DNA from: Streptomyces kanamyceticus
GTDB taxonomy: Bacteria; Actinomycetota; Actinomycetes; Streptomycetales; Streptomycetaceae
Reading direction: 5' to 3'
Length of the DNA: 64,000 bases
Assembly (NCBI RefSeq): GCF_008704495.1
Contig: NZ_CP023699.1
Location: forward strand, 2,666,001-2,730,000
The stretch's first letter is position 1, and each line of letters starts with the position of its first letter. Below the pieces are notes generated by a model that was not told the DNA's origin, did no database searches, and saw only the letters and a list, made by a program, of their open reading frames with translations. This document shows positions 25,361 through 34,028 of this stretch, piece after piece. The position numbers were made by a program, and so were the translations under genes.

Positions 25361-25484
25361 TCAAGATGTCGCCCGGAAAACCCCCGGGACACATCATGCA
25401 CACTCGACGAAACCGCAGGTCAGCGGCCCTCCTCGGCAGGCTCAAGGATCGCGACGCACTCCATATGATGCGCCATCGGGAACA
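25361..25484. repeat. Left direct repeat of the defence island (detached 3' end of an RNA methyltransferase gene)
   Basis: This 124-bp stretch aligns without gaps to 30351-30474 with 12 mismatches (~90% identity), including a 36-bp identical run (25390-25425). On the minus strand it encodes MFPMAHHMECVAILEPAEEG plus R and a stop, a match to the C-terminus of the methyltransferase at 30410-31783 (LFPMTHHVECVAILEPAEKG). It therefore looks like the displaced target-gene end left after element insertion. A 14-bp partial copy (CCGCAGGTCAGCGG) recurs at 25512-25525. I see no gene in 25485-25672. Confidence 0.85.
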
Positions 25485-25672
25485 TGTGAATCAAAAACAC
25501 GTGAAAGAAAGCCGCAGGTCAGCGGCGCACTGAGAGCAATTCGGGCCGGGTTCGACATGCGTTACGGGCGCTACGTGCGATCCCTTGACGCACGACCCAC
25601 CCGACTTGGACACCCCTCCAGCTCGCGACGACAGAGCCCAGGCCCGAGCAGGGAACCAGCCAGAGTGTCGCC

Positions 25673-25695
25673 GTATAGCATTCGAAATGCCATAC
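25673..25695. promoter_or_regulatory. Operator palindrome of the toxin-antitoxin operon
   Basis: GTATAGCATT-CGA-AATGCCATAC: 10-bp arms with one mismatch around a 3-bp centre, ending 7 bp before the antitoxin ATG. Its AT content contrasts with the surroundings and it overlaps the only promoter-like sequence there. Antitoxins of this class usually repress their own operon from such a site. Confidence 0.7.
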
Positions 25696-25702
25696 TCCCA
25701 TT

Positions 25703-25987
25703 ATGGCCGACGACAGCACTGACTTCCTGCCCGGCGACGGGCCCAGCAGCGGCATCTCCATCTCCCTCGCCGCCGGCACCCTGCAGGCGATCCGGGAGAG
25801 GGTCGGCAAGCGGGGCGTGTCCGCCTACCTGGAGAAGGCCGCACAGCGGCAGATCGAGCGCGACAGCCTGGACGAGCTGATCGCCGACTTCGAGAGCGCC
25901 AACGGCCCCGCCGATCCGGAGGCCGTGGCCGCCAAGCGGGCCAGACTCACCGGCACCCCCTCCTCCGGAGCCGGTGCGGCCGCGTGA
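25703..25987 (+). CDS. Antitoxin (VapB-like, DNA-binding N-terminus)
   Basis: 94 residues. The segment 'ISISLAAGTLQAIRERVGKRGVS' followed by 'YLEKAAQRQIERD' is typical of small actinobacterial ribbon-helix-helix-like antitoxins. The rest is an acidic then basic tail that would wrap the toxin. Its stop overlaps the toxin's GTG start by 4 bp, and a strong palindrome sits just upstream. It would neutralise the PIN-domain RNase encoded next and repress the operon. Confidence 0.8.
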   Translation: MADDSTDFLPGDGPSSGISISLAAGTLQAIRERVGKRGVSAYLEKAAQRQIERDSLDELIADFESANGPADPEAVAAKRARLTGTPSSGAGAAA

Positions 25988-26382
25988 GCGGCGCTCTGAT
26001 CCTCGACAGCGAGGGCCTGGCGAAAGCCGTCCAGCGCGACCGCGAAGTCCAGGAGTGGCTCACTGCCGCCCGCGACGCCGACTGGCCCGTCGTCACCTCG
26101 GCCGCAGTGCTGGTCGAGGTGATCCACCCCAGGATCAATGACGCCGCACTGAAATGGACACTGTCCCGACTGCGGGTCGAGCCCGTCACCCAGGCCACCG
26201 CCCAGACTGCGGCGACGCTGCTGCGCACGACCGGACTACACGGCCACAAGTACGCCATCGACGCCATGCTCTGCGCCACCGCGCTCGCTCAGCCTGGCCG
26301 CGTCACGATCCTGACCACTGACGTCGAGGACATCGCCATGCTCACCGCGGACCACGCCCGAGTCGTGGCTGAGAAGGTCTGA
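25984..26382 (+). CDS. PIN-domain toxin (VapC-like RNase)
   Basis: 132 residues with the PIN-domain acidic residues in order: Asp8 (LILDSEG), Glu45 (TSAAVLVEV), Asp93 (KYAIDAMLCATAL) and Asp113 (LTTDVED). These coordinate metal in VapC ribonucleases, which cleave tRNA or rRNA to arrest growth. Translationally coupled to the antitoxin. Within the 5-kb repeat-bounded island it could stabilise the island or act as an abortive defence module beside the restriction-modification gene. Confidence 0.85.
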   Translation: MSGALILDSEGLAKAVQRDREVQEWLTAARDADWPVVTSAAVLVEVIHPRINDAALKWTLSRLRVEPVTQATAQTAATLLRTTGLHGHKYAIDAMLCATALAQPGRVTILTTDVEDIAMLTADHARVVAEKV

Positions 26383-26533
26383 CGCAGTCAGAGTCAGCAC
26401 CAATCCGTACCCTGCCCCCGCTGGCAGCACGCGCACTCGACGTATCGACGAGGCCACGCTCTCGACGGGGAGTGATGTCACGCTTACCGTAAGTTGAATA
26501 AGATGCGGGCGTGTGCTGGCCTCAGGGGGCGGG

Positions 26534-29500
26534 ATGCAGCGCAAGGAGCGGTTTCGAAGCATCGTCAGCGAATTCGGCGCGACATGTAAGCAGGCGTTGC
26601 TGCACGGGCAGAAGGAAGCCGCGATCCGCCGGGCGGTAGAAACCCTCCTAGTCGACTCGGCAGGGGTGTTGGGGCTGCAGGCGGTCCTGCACGCCGAGGT
26701 AGCCATCGCCGCGCACCGGATACGGCCGGACCTGGCAGTGCGGATCGGGAAATTGCCGCGCAACATCGTCGGCTACGTCGAGCTGAAGAGCCCCGACAAG
26801 AGCACGATTCATCCCGGCGGCTTGAATCGGCGCGACCGTCGTCAATGGGAGGGCATGGCTAAACTGCCCAACCTGATCTACACGAACGGTCAGACCTGGA
26901 TCATGTACCGCTCAGGTCAGCAGTACGGCGACACCATCCACTTCGAGGGAGATCTGCGCAGCGCTGGCTCCCATCTACGGCTGCCTGCCGCCAGTGGGGC
27001 CGCCTTCGAGGCCATGCTTGTCGCCTTCTTCGGCTGGCAACCCCGGCCACTGACGTCAATGCGGGAAGTGGTCACCCAAGTCGCCCCGCTGTGCACTCTT
27101 CTGCGTGATGCCGTTCACGATCGCCTCGATGCCGAAGCCATCCTTCCGCGCCATCAACGCCCGTTCACCGACCTGGCTTCCACACTTGAGGTTGACCTCT
27201 TCCCGACCACAGACGGCCGGGACAAGCGTGCCACCTTCGCTGACCGATATGCCCAGTCCGTCACCTTTGCCCTCTTGCTCGCTAGCTCAGATACCGCTGG
27301 CGACAAGGACAAAGCATTGATCGGCATGAGCTTGCACGAGGTAGGCCGACGCCTTGGGGCTGAGCACTCCGTCATGGGCCGCGCGTTACAGATCCTCACC
27401 GATCAGGTCGAGGGTGAATTCCGTGACAGCTTGGACATGCTCGTCCGCGTCATTGACGCCATCGACTGGAAAAGCGCCCTCGTCGGCGAACCTGGCTTCC
27501 ACATCCATCTCTACGAGCACTTCTTGCAGGAGTACGACGCCGAACTACGTAAGGACTCTGGCACCTACTACACGCCGGCCCCGCTGGTGACAGAGATGAT
27601 CCGTCTGGTTGATGAGGTGCTGGCGACCACTCTGGACTGCCCAGATGGCTTCGCTGACCCCGGTGTGTCCATCATCGACCCATCGATGGGAACAGGCACC
27701 TTCCTCACCGGCATCATCGACCTCGTCGCCAGCAAACAGTCCGAAGGTGGCAACGAAGGCTTCCGCGCCGAATCTGTGCAAGAACTCGCGAGCCGACTGA
27801 TCGGGTTCGAAAAGCAGATGGGTCCCTTTGCCGTCGCTCAGATGCGTGTGGGGCAGATGCTCCGGCACCTCAATGCCCGAGTCCGGTTGCGTGACATGCG
27901 CCTACACTTGGCCGACACTCTCGCCGACCCCTGGCGACCAAGTGAACTCTTCGATCGCTACGGCGCCTTGTGGGGGCCTCTACGTGATGACGCTGAGGCA
28001 GCCAGCACGATCCAGCGCAACGAGCGCATCACCGTCGTCATCGGCAATCCTCCCCATCGCGAACAGGCAGAGGGCCAGGGCGGATGGATAGAGAAGGGCT
28101 CACCGGGTCGCGGCGCCCCGCCTCTGGACGACTTTCGGCTGCGTGGCGCGGCAGGCGCGTACGAGAACAAATTGAAGAGCCTGTGCACCTACTTCTGGCG
28201 CTGGGCCACTCACAAAGTCTTCGACCAGTACGGCGATCACCGTCACGGCGTCGTCTGCTTCGTCAGCACCGGCGGCTTCATCCGCAGTGCTGGCTTCCAG
28301 GGCATGCGTTCCTACCTGCGATGCACCTGCACAGAGGGTTGGGTCATCGACCTCACACCCGAGACCAAGAGACCTCCGCTCAACAGCCGCTTCTTCCCTG
28401 GAGTCCAGCAGGAGTTGGCCATCGCCATCTTCGTCCGCCGACAAGGCAAACGACAGGAGGACTTAGCACCCGTCCACTACGCAGCCGTTCACGGAACCCG
28501 CCAGAGCAAAGAGGAGCAGCTGCACAACCTGCATATCAGCGGCCCCGGCTGGCGCACTTCCCGGTCTGTCAAGCACGCCCCTTTCACGCCTGCTCCTCAG
28601 AGCGGCTGGGACACTTTCCCCGCCCTCACCGAGCTAATGCCCTGGTGCAAGCCTGGCATCAAGACCAACCGGAACTGGGTCATCAGTCCGTCCAAGACCA
28701 TCCTGCAACGACGCTGGAACCGCCTCGTCCAAGAACGCGACCCCGCGACGAAACAGGAACTGTTCAAAGAGACCCGAGACCGCACCCTGGACAAGGAAGC
28801 CCTCCAGATCCCGGGCCATCCCCACCCACCGATCCGCCTGCGCATCGAGCGAGGCCCCTGTCCCAATCCGATACGCATTGCCCGTAGAGCCCTGGATCGC
28901 CAATGGCTCATACCCGACGGCCGCGTCATCGACTATTCCCGACCTGAGTTGTGGCAAGCCGATATCGACGGCCAAATCTTCGTTGCCGAACAGCACACCC
29001 AACGCCTGCAGACAGGTGCGGGACTGCTTTTCACAGCCCTGGTCCCCGACATGCACTACTTCAACGGAAACGGTGGCCGTGTCCTACCACTCATGCACGC
29101 CGACCGAACCCCCAACATCACGCCGGGCCTCTTACCCCACCTCGCGAACTCCTACGGCCTCCAGCAAGTCCTCCCCAAAGACTTGCTCGCCTATATCGCC
29201 GCTGTCACTGCCCACCCCGCCTTCACCGAACGGTATGCGGATGACCTCAACTCCCTCGGTGTTCGTGTCCCCCTGACCTCCGACCGTGACCTCTGGCATG
29301 AGGCCATCAGCGTTGGGCACCACGTCTTGTGGGCCTCAACGTTCGGCACACGCTGTATCGACCCCGACGACGGCCGTCCGGCAGGCACATGGAACTGCTG
29401 GCGGCGCCTACACCCCGAGATCACGTACGCCCGGGAGATCGCATCCGACTGCCTCCCATCGGCTGTCAACTACGACGTCGAACGCCAGCACCTCGTTATC

Positions 29501-29998
29501 GAGGGCGGCATCTTCACCGGTGTCACTCCACGCATGCGCGACTACTCCACGGGCGGGCGCAACGTGCTCGACAGCTGGCTCGCCTACCGCAGCGACCGCA
29601 CCGCCGGCAAAATAACCAGCGAACTCGACCGTGAACGCCCCGAGCGCTGGGAACCCGAATGGAGCCGGGAACTCGTCGAAGTCCTAGCCGTACTCAGGCA
29701 TCTCACAACCCTGGAACCTCAGCAGGCAGAGCTTCTCGACCGCATAGTCGCCGCCCCCACGATCGACGTCGCTGAACTCACCCGCCGCCATATCCTCCCA
29801 GTACCTGAGCGCGCCCAGCACGCCCACACCGGTGCGGACCATGCATTCCTGCCCGGCATGGACACAGTCGATGGCCAGCCGCCAAGCCCTGTCGAGCCTC
29901 TGTCTCTCCCGAACGACCCCGCGGATACCACGCCGCCCAAGTCGCCCTCACCAACGCACCCCGCCCCACGCGCCCGACGGCGTCGCGGTCCGGCCTGA
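26534..29998 (+). CDS. Single-chain restriction-modification protein (type ISP/IIG-like N6-adenine methylase)
   Basis: 1154 residues. An N-terminal nuclease-like region has a PD-(D/E)xK pattern: Asp66 in RPDLAV and Glu83-Leu-Lys85 in YVELKSP. A helical region is followed by an N6-adenine methyltransferase core with motif I 'IIDPSMGTGTFLTG' (~380) and motif IV 'VIGNPPH' (~503; NPPY/F is usual). The C-terminal ~500 residues resemble the target-recognition part of type ISP enzymes. No helicase motifs are seen, unlike LlaGI-type ISP proteins. ATG 26534 has GGGGGCGGG before it; GTG 26513 is an alternative. Codon use is less GC3-biased than the surrounding genes, indicating acquisition. The last ~60 residues are Pro-rich. 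Confidence 0.75.
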   Translation: MQRKERFRSIVSEFGATCKQALLHGQKEAAIRRAVETLLVDSAGVLGLQAVLHAEVAIAAHRIRPDLAVRIGKLPRNIVGYVELKSPDKSTIHPGGLNRRDRRQWEGMAKLPNLIYTNGQTWIMYRSGQQYGDTIHFEGDLRSAGSHLRLPAASGAAFEAMLVAFFGWQPRPLTSMREVVTQVAPLCTLLRDAVHDRLDAEAILPRHQRPFTDLASTLEVDLFPTTDGRDKRATFADRYAQSVTFALLLASSDTAGDKDKALIGMSLHEVGRRLGAEHSVMGRALQILTDQVEGEFRDSLDMLVRVIDAIDWKSALVGEPGFHIHLYEHFLQEYDAELRKDSGTYYTPAPLVTEMIRLVDEVLATTLDCPDGFADPGVSIIDPSMGTGTFLTGIIDLVASKQSEGGNEGFRAESVQELASRLIGFEKQMGPFAVAQMRVGQMLRHLNARVRLRDMRLHLADTLADPWRPSELFDRYGALWGPLRDDAEAASTIQRNERITVVIGNPPHREQAEGQGGWIEKGSPGRGAPPLDDFRLRGAAGAYENKLKSLCTYFWRWATHKVFDQYGDHRHGVVCFVSTGGFIRSAGFQGMRSYLRCTCTEGWVIDLTPETKRPPLNSRFFPGVQQELAIAIFVRRQGKRQEDLAPVHYAAVHGTRQSKEEQLHNLHISGPGWRTSRSVKHAPFTPAPQSGWDTFPALTELMPWCKPGIKTNRNWVISPSKTILQRRWNRLVQERDPATKQELFKETRDRTLDKEALQIPGHPHPPIRLRIERGPCPNPIRIARRALDRQWLIPDGRVIDYSRPELWQADIDGQIFVAEQHTQRLQTGAGLLFTALVPDMHYFNGNGGRVLPLMHADRTPNITPGLLPHLANSYGLQQVLPKDLLAYIAAVTAHPAFTERYADDLNSLGVRVPLTSDRDLWHEAISVGHHVLWASTFGTRCIDPDDGRPAGTWNCWRRLHPEITYAREIASDCLPSAVNYDVERQHLVIEGGIFTGVTPRMRDYSTGGRNVLDSWLAYRSDRTAGKITSELDRERPERWEPEWSRELVEVLAVLRHLTTLEPQQAELLDRIVAAPTIDVAELTRRHILPVPERAQHAHTGADHAFLPGMDTVDGQPPSPVEPLSLPNDPADTTPPKSPSPTHPAPRARRRRGPA

Positions 29999-30063
29999 TT
30001 GATGGCGCCCGAATCCCCGCGGAAGCAACGAGCATCCTCCCCCGGGGCGGCACAGGAGGACAC

Positions 30064-30195
30064 ATGCATCAGGTCCTCAACGACCGGCAGCAGACCGTAC
30101 TCGACTGGGTCGGCCAGGGGTGTCCCGACGTTGTCTGGCCGGACAGTAGGCACAAGGCCGACGCCCAGACCCTGCAGAGCCCCCGCTCCTACTGA
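30064..30195 (+). pseudogene. Truncated small conserved actinobacterial protein
   Basis: An ideal AGGAGG site precedes ATG 30064, and the 43-codon frame reads MHQVLNDRQQTVLDWVGQGC then PDVVWPDS, resembling the first part of a small Streptomyces accessory-element protein (xxLxxRQxxVLxWVAxGCPDGV). The family normally continues past the 'ALQSRGL' position for at least 20 residues, whereas here the frame ends PRSY and a stop. It may therefore be a frameshifted or clipped remnant. Apart from this, 29999-30350 holds nothing I can identify. Confidence 0.45.
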
Positions 30196-30350
30196 GACCC
30201 AACCCAGCCATAAACGACAGCTCTTCATCAAGAGATAGCAAAGAAGGAACCCCGACAGACCTCACCCGACGCAAGGTCGCCTACGCGAACAGCCGCCTGG
30301 CGGCACATCAGAACGTGCGTCAGAAGAGCCTCACGTACGTCGAATATGCA

Positions 30351-30474
30351 TCAAGATATCGCCCGTAAAACCCACAAGGCACATCATGCACACTCGACGA
30401 AACCGCAGGTCAGCGACCCTTCTCAGCAGGCTCGAGGATCGCGACGCACTCCACATGATGCGTCATCGGGAACA
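30351..30474. repeat. Right direct repeat of the defence island (3' end of the RNA methyltransferase gene)
   Basis: Partner of 25361-25484. It spans the last 21 codons of the intact methyltransferase and about 60 bp beyond its stop. The island between the copies is 4.87 kb. The copies differ at ~10% of positions, so the island probably brought its own version of the 3' end rather than duplicating the host's. Confidence 0.85.
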
Positions 30475-31783
30475 GGTCAAACGCCCGCAACGTCCGCACC
30501 TTGTACCCCCCCTCCCTGAAATACCCCAAGTCCCGAGCCAACGCAGCCGGATCACAAGCCACATACGCGATCCGGCGCGCGCCGAGGCCCACCAGGTGGC
30601 GGACCGTCTGCTTCCCCGCCCCCGCGCGCGGCGGGTCCAGGACGATCAGGTCGGCCTCGGTGATCCCCGTCTTCGGGAGGATCGATTCGACCTTGCCCTG
30701 TTCGATGCGGACGCGGTCGAACGCGGCCAGGTTGTGGCGGGCGTCCTCCACCGCGCGCTTGCCGGACTCGATGCCGAGCACCGCGCCCTTGTCGCCGACG
30801 CGGTCGGCCAGTGCGCCCGCGAAGAGGCCTACGCCGCAGTAGAGGTCGAGGGCCGTGTCGCCCTTGCGGGGGGTGAGGCCCTGCATGACGGCGAGCATCA
30901 GGGTCTCGGCCGCCTTCGGGTGGACCTGCCAGAAGCCGCCGCTGCCGACGCGATAGGTGCGGCCGTCGGCGCGCTCGCGGACGAAGGGGCGGCCGTGGAC
31001 GCGGTGGATGCCGCCGTCCTGCTCGGCTACGCGCATCACCGAGACCGGCTTGTCCAGTTCGACGATGGGCAGGCGCGCGCCCGGCTTCGGGGCGAGGATC
31101 ACCTGGCGGTCCTGGGAGCCCGTCGCCGCGATCGCCTCGACCGACTCCATGCCGGACCAGTCGCGCTCCTCGATGCCGAGTTCGGAGACGCCCTCGGCGG
31201 CGATCATGCAGTGTTCGATCGGCTCGATCTCGTGCGAGCGGTGGCGGCGCAGGCCCGCGTTGCCGTCGGCGTCCACGGCGTACTGCACGCGCGTGCGCCA
31301 CTGCGGGACCTCGCCGGAGGGGAGCTTGTCGCCCTCGGCGGGCATGACCGTGCCGTCCCAGCCCGCCTCCTCGGGGGTCAGGCCCGCGAGTCGCTGGAGC
31401 TGCTCGGCGATGACCTCGCCCTTGAGGCGGCGCTGGGCGCCCGGCTTGGCGTGCTGCCAGTCGCAGCCGCCGCAGCGGCCGGGGCCCGCGTAGGGGCAGG
31501 GGGCCTCGACGCGGTCCTTGGAGGGGTCGAGGACCGTGACCGCGTCGGCCCGGAGGAAGCGTGCGCCCTCCTCGCCCTCGGTCACACGCGCGACGACCTT
31601 CTCACCGGGCAGCGCGTGCCGTACGAAGAGGACCTGGCCCTCGGCCGTACGGGCGATGCAGTGGCCGCCGTGCGCGACGGGGCCGACCTCCACCTCGTAC
31701 TCCTGGCCGACCAGCGAGACCTTCGCCTCGGAGGTGGCCGCCGACGAGTTCCCCGCCTGCGATTTCTTCGGTTCTGCCTGCAT
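30410..31783 (-). CDS. TrmA/RumA-family SAM-dependent RNA methyltransferase
   Basis: A 457-residue class I RNA m5U-type methyltransferase. An N-terminal TRAM-like beta region (KVSLVGQEYEVEVGPVAHGG) is followed by an iron-sulfur-type Cys set (CPYAGPGRCGGCDWQHA). The SAM fold has 'ALDLYCGVGLFAGALA', the motif 'LDPPRAGAG' and a catalytic-loop 'YVACDPAALARDL'. ATG 31783 is used because an upstream in-frame TTG at 31825 falls within the terminator hairpin of the preceding permease gene. The C-terminal codons form the right boundary of the 5-kb defence island. The exact modified uridine cannot be told. Confidence 0.9.
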   Translation of the reverse strand: MQAEPKKSQAGNSSAATSEAKVSLVGQEYEVEVGPVAHGGHCIARTAEGQVLFVRHALPGEKVVARVTEGEEGARFLRADAVTVLDPSKDRVEAPCPYAGPGRCGGCDWQHAKPGAQRRLKGEVIAEQLQRLAGLTPEEAGWDGTVMPAEGDKLPSGEVPQWRTRVQYAVDADGNAGLRRHRSHEIEPIEHCMIAAEGVSELGIEERDWSGMESVEAIAATGSQDRQVILAPKPGARLPIVELDKPVSVMRVAEQDGGIHRVHGRPFVRERADGRTYRVGSGGFWQVHPKAAETLMLAVMQGLTPRKGDTALDLYCGVGLFAGALADRVGDKGAVLGIESGKRAVEDARHNLAAFDRVRIEQGKVESILPKTGITEADLIVLDPPRAGAGKQTVRHLVGLGARRIAYVACDPAALARDLGYFREGGYKVRTLRAFDLFPMTHHVECVAILEPAEKGR

Positions 31784-31814
31784 GGCGGGGTGACTCCACA
31801 ACGTAAAAGGGGAA

Positions 31815-31859
31815 CGGCCGGACAACAGCCCACCAGTCTACGTGGGTGTCGTCCGGCCG
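31815..31859 (-). terminator. Terminator of the APC permease gene
   Basis: The stem CGGCCGGAC (31815-31823) / GTCCGGCCG (31851-31859) has an internal CCCAC/GTGGG stem. On the minus strand a TTCCCCTTTT stretch follows. It lies between the permease stop (31895) and the methyltransferase start (31783), in the right orientation for a factor-independent terminator of the permease. Confidence 0.7.
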
Positions 31860-31894
31860 CCTGACCAAAAGGATCAGCCCGAGCCTTGAGAAGA

Positions 31895-33967
31895 TCAGGA
31901 CCTCTTGCTCGGCTCCTTCTTGTTCTGTTCCTTCGCGCGCTTCGGCAGCTTCTCCACCGGGCCCCGTCGCACCGCACCCGGCGCGCTCCACTCCGAGCGC
32001 CTGCGGGCCCGCTTCTTCGCGGCCTCGGAGGAGTCCAGCTGGTAGGGGACGGACGTCACCATCACGCCCGGCGTGAAGAGCAGGCGGCCCTTGAGTCGCA
32101 GCGCGCTCTGGTTGTGCAGCAGGTGCTCGTACCAGTGGCCCACCACGTACTCGGGGATGATCACGCTGACCACGTCGCGCGGGCTCTCGCGGCGCAGGTT
32201 CTTCACGTATTCGATGATCGGGCGCGTGATCTCGCGGTAGGGCGAGTCGAGGACCTTCAGGGGGACGGTGATGCCGCGCCGCTCCCACTCCTCCTTGAGG
32301 GCCTTGGTCTCCGCCGGGTCGACGTTGATGCTGAGGGCTTCGAGGGTGTGCGAGCGCATCAGCTTCGCGTACGCGAGGGCGCGCAGCGTCGGGCGGTGGA
32401 TCTTGGAGACCAGGACGATCGAGTGGACCCGGGACGGGCGCACGGTGTCGTCGTTGGGGGTCTCCGGGGCGGCGATCTCCTCGGCCACGCGGTCGTAGTG
32501 GCGGCGGATGGCCGTCATCGTCGCGTAGAAGATGCACATGCCGAGCAGCGCGACCCAGGCACCGTGGGTGAACTTGGTGACCAGGACGACGACCAGGACG
32601 AGGCCGGTGAAGAAGGCGCCGAAGGTGTTGATCGCGCGCGAGCGGATCATGTGGCGGCGCTTGTTCGGGTCCTTCTCCTTGGCCAGGTGGCGGTTCCAGT
32701 GCCGGACCATGCCGATCTGGCTGAGCGTGAAGGAGACGAAGACGCCGACGATGTAGAGCTGGATGAGGCGGGTCGAGTCGGCGCCGTAGATGACGACGAG
32801 CAGGGCCGCGGCGCCCGCGAGCAGCACGATGCCGTTGGAGAACGCCAGGCGGTCGCCGCGGGTGTGCAGCTGGCGCGGCAGGTAGCGGTCCTGGGCGAGG
32901 ATCGAGCCGAGCAGCGGGAAGCCGTTGTACGCGGTGTTGGCCGCGAGGAAGAGGACGAGGGCCGTGGCGGCGGCGAGGATCATGAAGAGGAAGCTGCCGT
33001 GGCCGAAGACCGCCTCGGCGACCTGGGAGATCACCGGGTTCTGGACGTAGTCGGAGCCGAGGGGGACGCCGTTGTCGAACAGGTCCTTGCCCGGGACTTC
33101 CGCCATCCGCACCTTGGTCACCATGGCGAGCGCGATGATGCCGCAGAACATCGTGACGGCGAGGCCGCCCATGAGCGCCAGCGTCGTCGCGGCGTTCTTG
33201 GACTTCGGCTTGCGGAAGGCGGGCACGCCGTTGCTGATCGCCTCGACGCCGGTGAGGGCGGCACAGCCGGAGGAGAAGGCCCTCAGGAGCAGGAAGACGA
33301 GGGCGAAGCCGGCCAGGCCCTGGTGCTCGGGCTTGATCTCGTAGTCGGCGGTCGGTGCCCGCATCGTGTCGTCGAGGACCAGGCCCCGGAAGGCGCCCCA
33401 CGCGATCATGATGAAGACACCGGCCACGAAGACGTACGTCGGGATGGCGAAGAGCTTCCCGGACTCCTTCACGCCGCGCAGGTTCATCAGCGTGAGCAGC
33501 ACGATGACCGCCACCGCGCAGAGCACCTTGTGCTCCACGACGAAGGGGACCGCGGAGCCGAGGTTCTCGATGCCCGAGGAGATCGACACGGCCACGGTCA
33601 GGACGTAGTCGACGAGCAGGGCGCTCGCGACGGTGAGTCCGGCCCTGGGGCCGAGGTTGGTGTTGGCGACCTCGTAGTCGCCACCACCGCTCGGATATTC
33701 GCGCACGTTCTGTCGGTACGACGCCACGACGGTGAACATCAGCACCACGACCGCGACGGCGATCCACGGGCTGAAGTGGTAGGCCGACACACCCGCGATG
33801 GAGAGGACGAGGAGTACCTCTCCCGGCGCGTAGGCCACGGAGGAGAGCGGGTCGGACGCGAAGACGGGGAGTGCGATGCGCTTCGGCAGGAGCGTTTCTC
33901 CGAGCCGATCACTGCGCAGTGCGCGCCCGATGAGGATCCGTTTGGGCACGTCGGTCAGTTTGGACAC
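31895..33967 (-). CDS. APC-superfamily permease with cytoplasmic C-terminal domain (K+ or amino-acid transporter)
   Basis: 690 residues from GTG 33967 (VSKLTDVPKRILIGRAL); further upstream codons are not protein-like. About 12 predicted helices start at 'FASDPLSSVAYAPGEVLLVL', a signature of the KimA-like branch of the APC superfamily. They are followed by a soluble ~200-residue C-terminal domain (HSIVLVSKIHRPTLRALAYA) of USP-like type and a basic tail. KimA relatives import K+. The presence of two TrkA proteins and KdpDE on the far side of the 22-kb insertion supports a K+-related role, but amino-acid transport is not excluded. Confidence 0.82.
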   Translation of the reverse strand: MSKLTDVPKRILIGRALRSDRLGETLLPKRIALPVFASDPLSSVAYAPGEVLLVLSIAGVSAYHFSPWIAVAVVVLMFTVVASYRQNVREYPSGGGDYEVANTNLGPRAGLTVASALLVDYVLTVAVSISSGIENLGSAVPFVVEHKVLCAVAVIVLLTLMNLRGVKESGKLFAIPTYVFVAGVFIMIAWGAFRGLVLDDTMRAPTADYEIKPEHQGLAGFALVFLLLRAFSSGCAALTGVEAISNGVPAFRKPKSKNAATTLALMGGLAVTMFCGIIALAMVTKVRMAEVPGKDLFDNGVPLGSDYVQNPVISQVAEAVFGHGSFLFMILAAATALVLFLAANTAYNGFPLLGSILAQDRYLPRQLHTRGDRLAFSNGIVLLAGAAALLVVIYGADSTRLIQLYIVGVFVSFTLSQIGMVRHWNRHLAKEKDPNKRRHMIRSRAINTFGAFFTGLVLVVVLVTKFTHGAWVALLGMCIFYATMTAIRRHYDRVAEEIAAPETPNDDTVRPSRVHSIVLVSKIHRPTLRALAYAKLMRSHTLEALSINVDPAETKALKEEWERRGITVPLKVLDSPYREITRPIIEYVKNLRRESPRDVVSVIIPEYVVGHWYEHLLHNQSALRLKGRLLFTPGVMVTSVPYQLDSSEAAKKRARRRSEWSAPGAVRRGPVEKLPKRAKEQNKKEPSKRS

Positions 33968-34028
33968 GCAGAGGATCGTAAGCGTTCGAATGGGTGCCCG
34001 CCCACCCACCACCCCCCAACTGCTCCGG

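Noticed and set aside
25361..30474. Defence island considered as a prophage or conjugative element
   Set aside because: No integrase, replication, transfer or structural genes are visible; only toxin-antitoxin, restriction-modification and a gene remnant.
31784..31825. Upstream TTG start for the RNA methyltransferase
   Set aside because: It lies inside the terminator stem of the permease gene and adds residues unlike the family; ATG 31783 is better.
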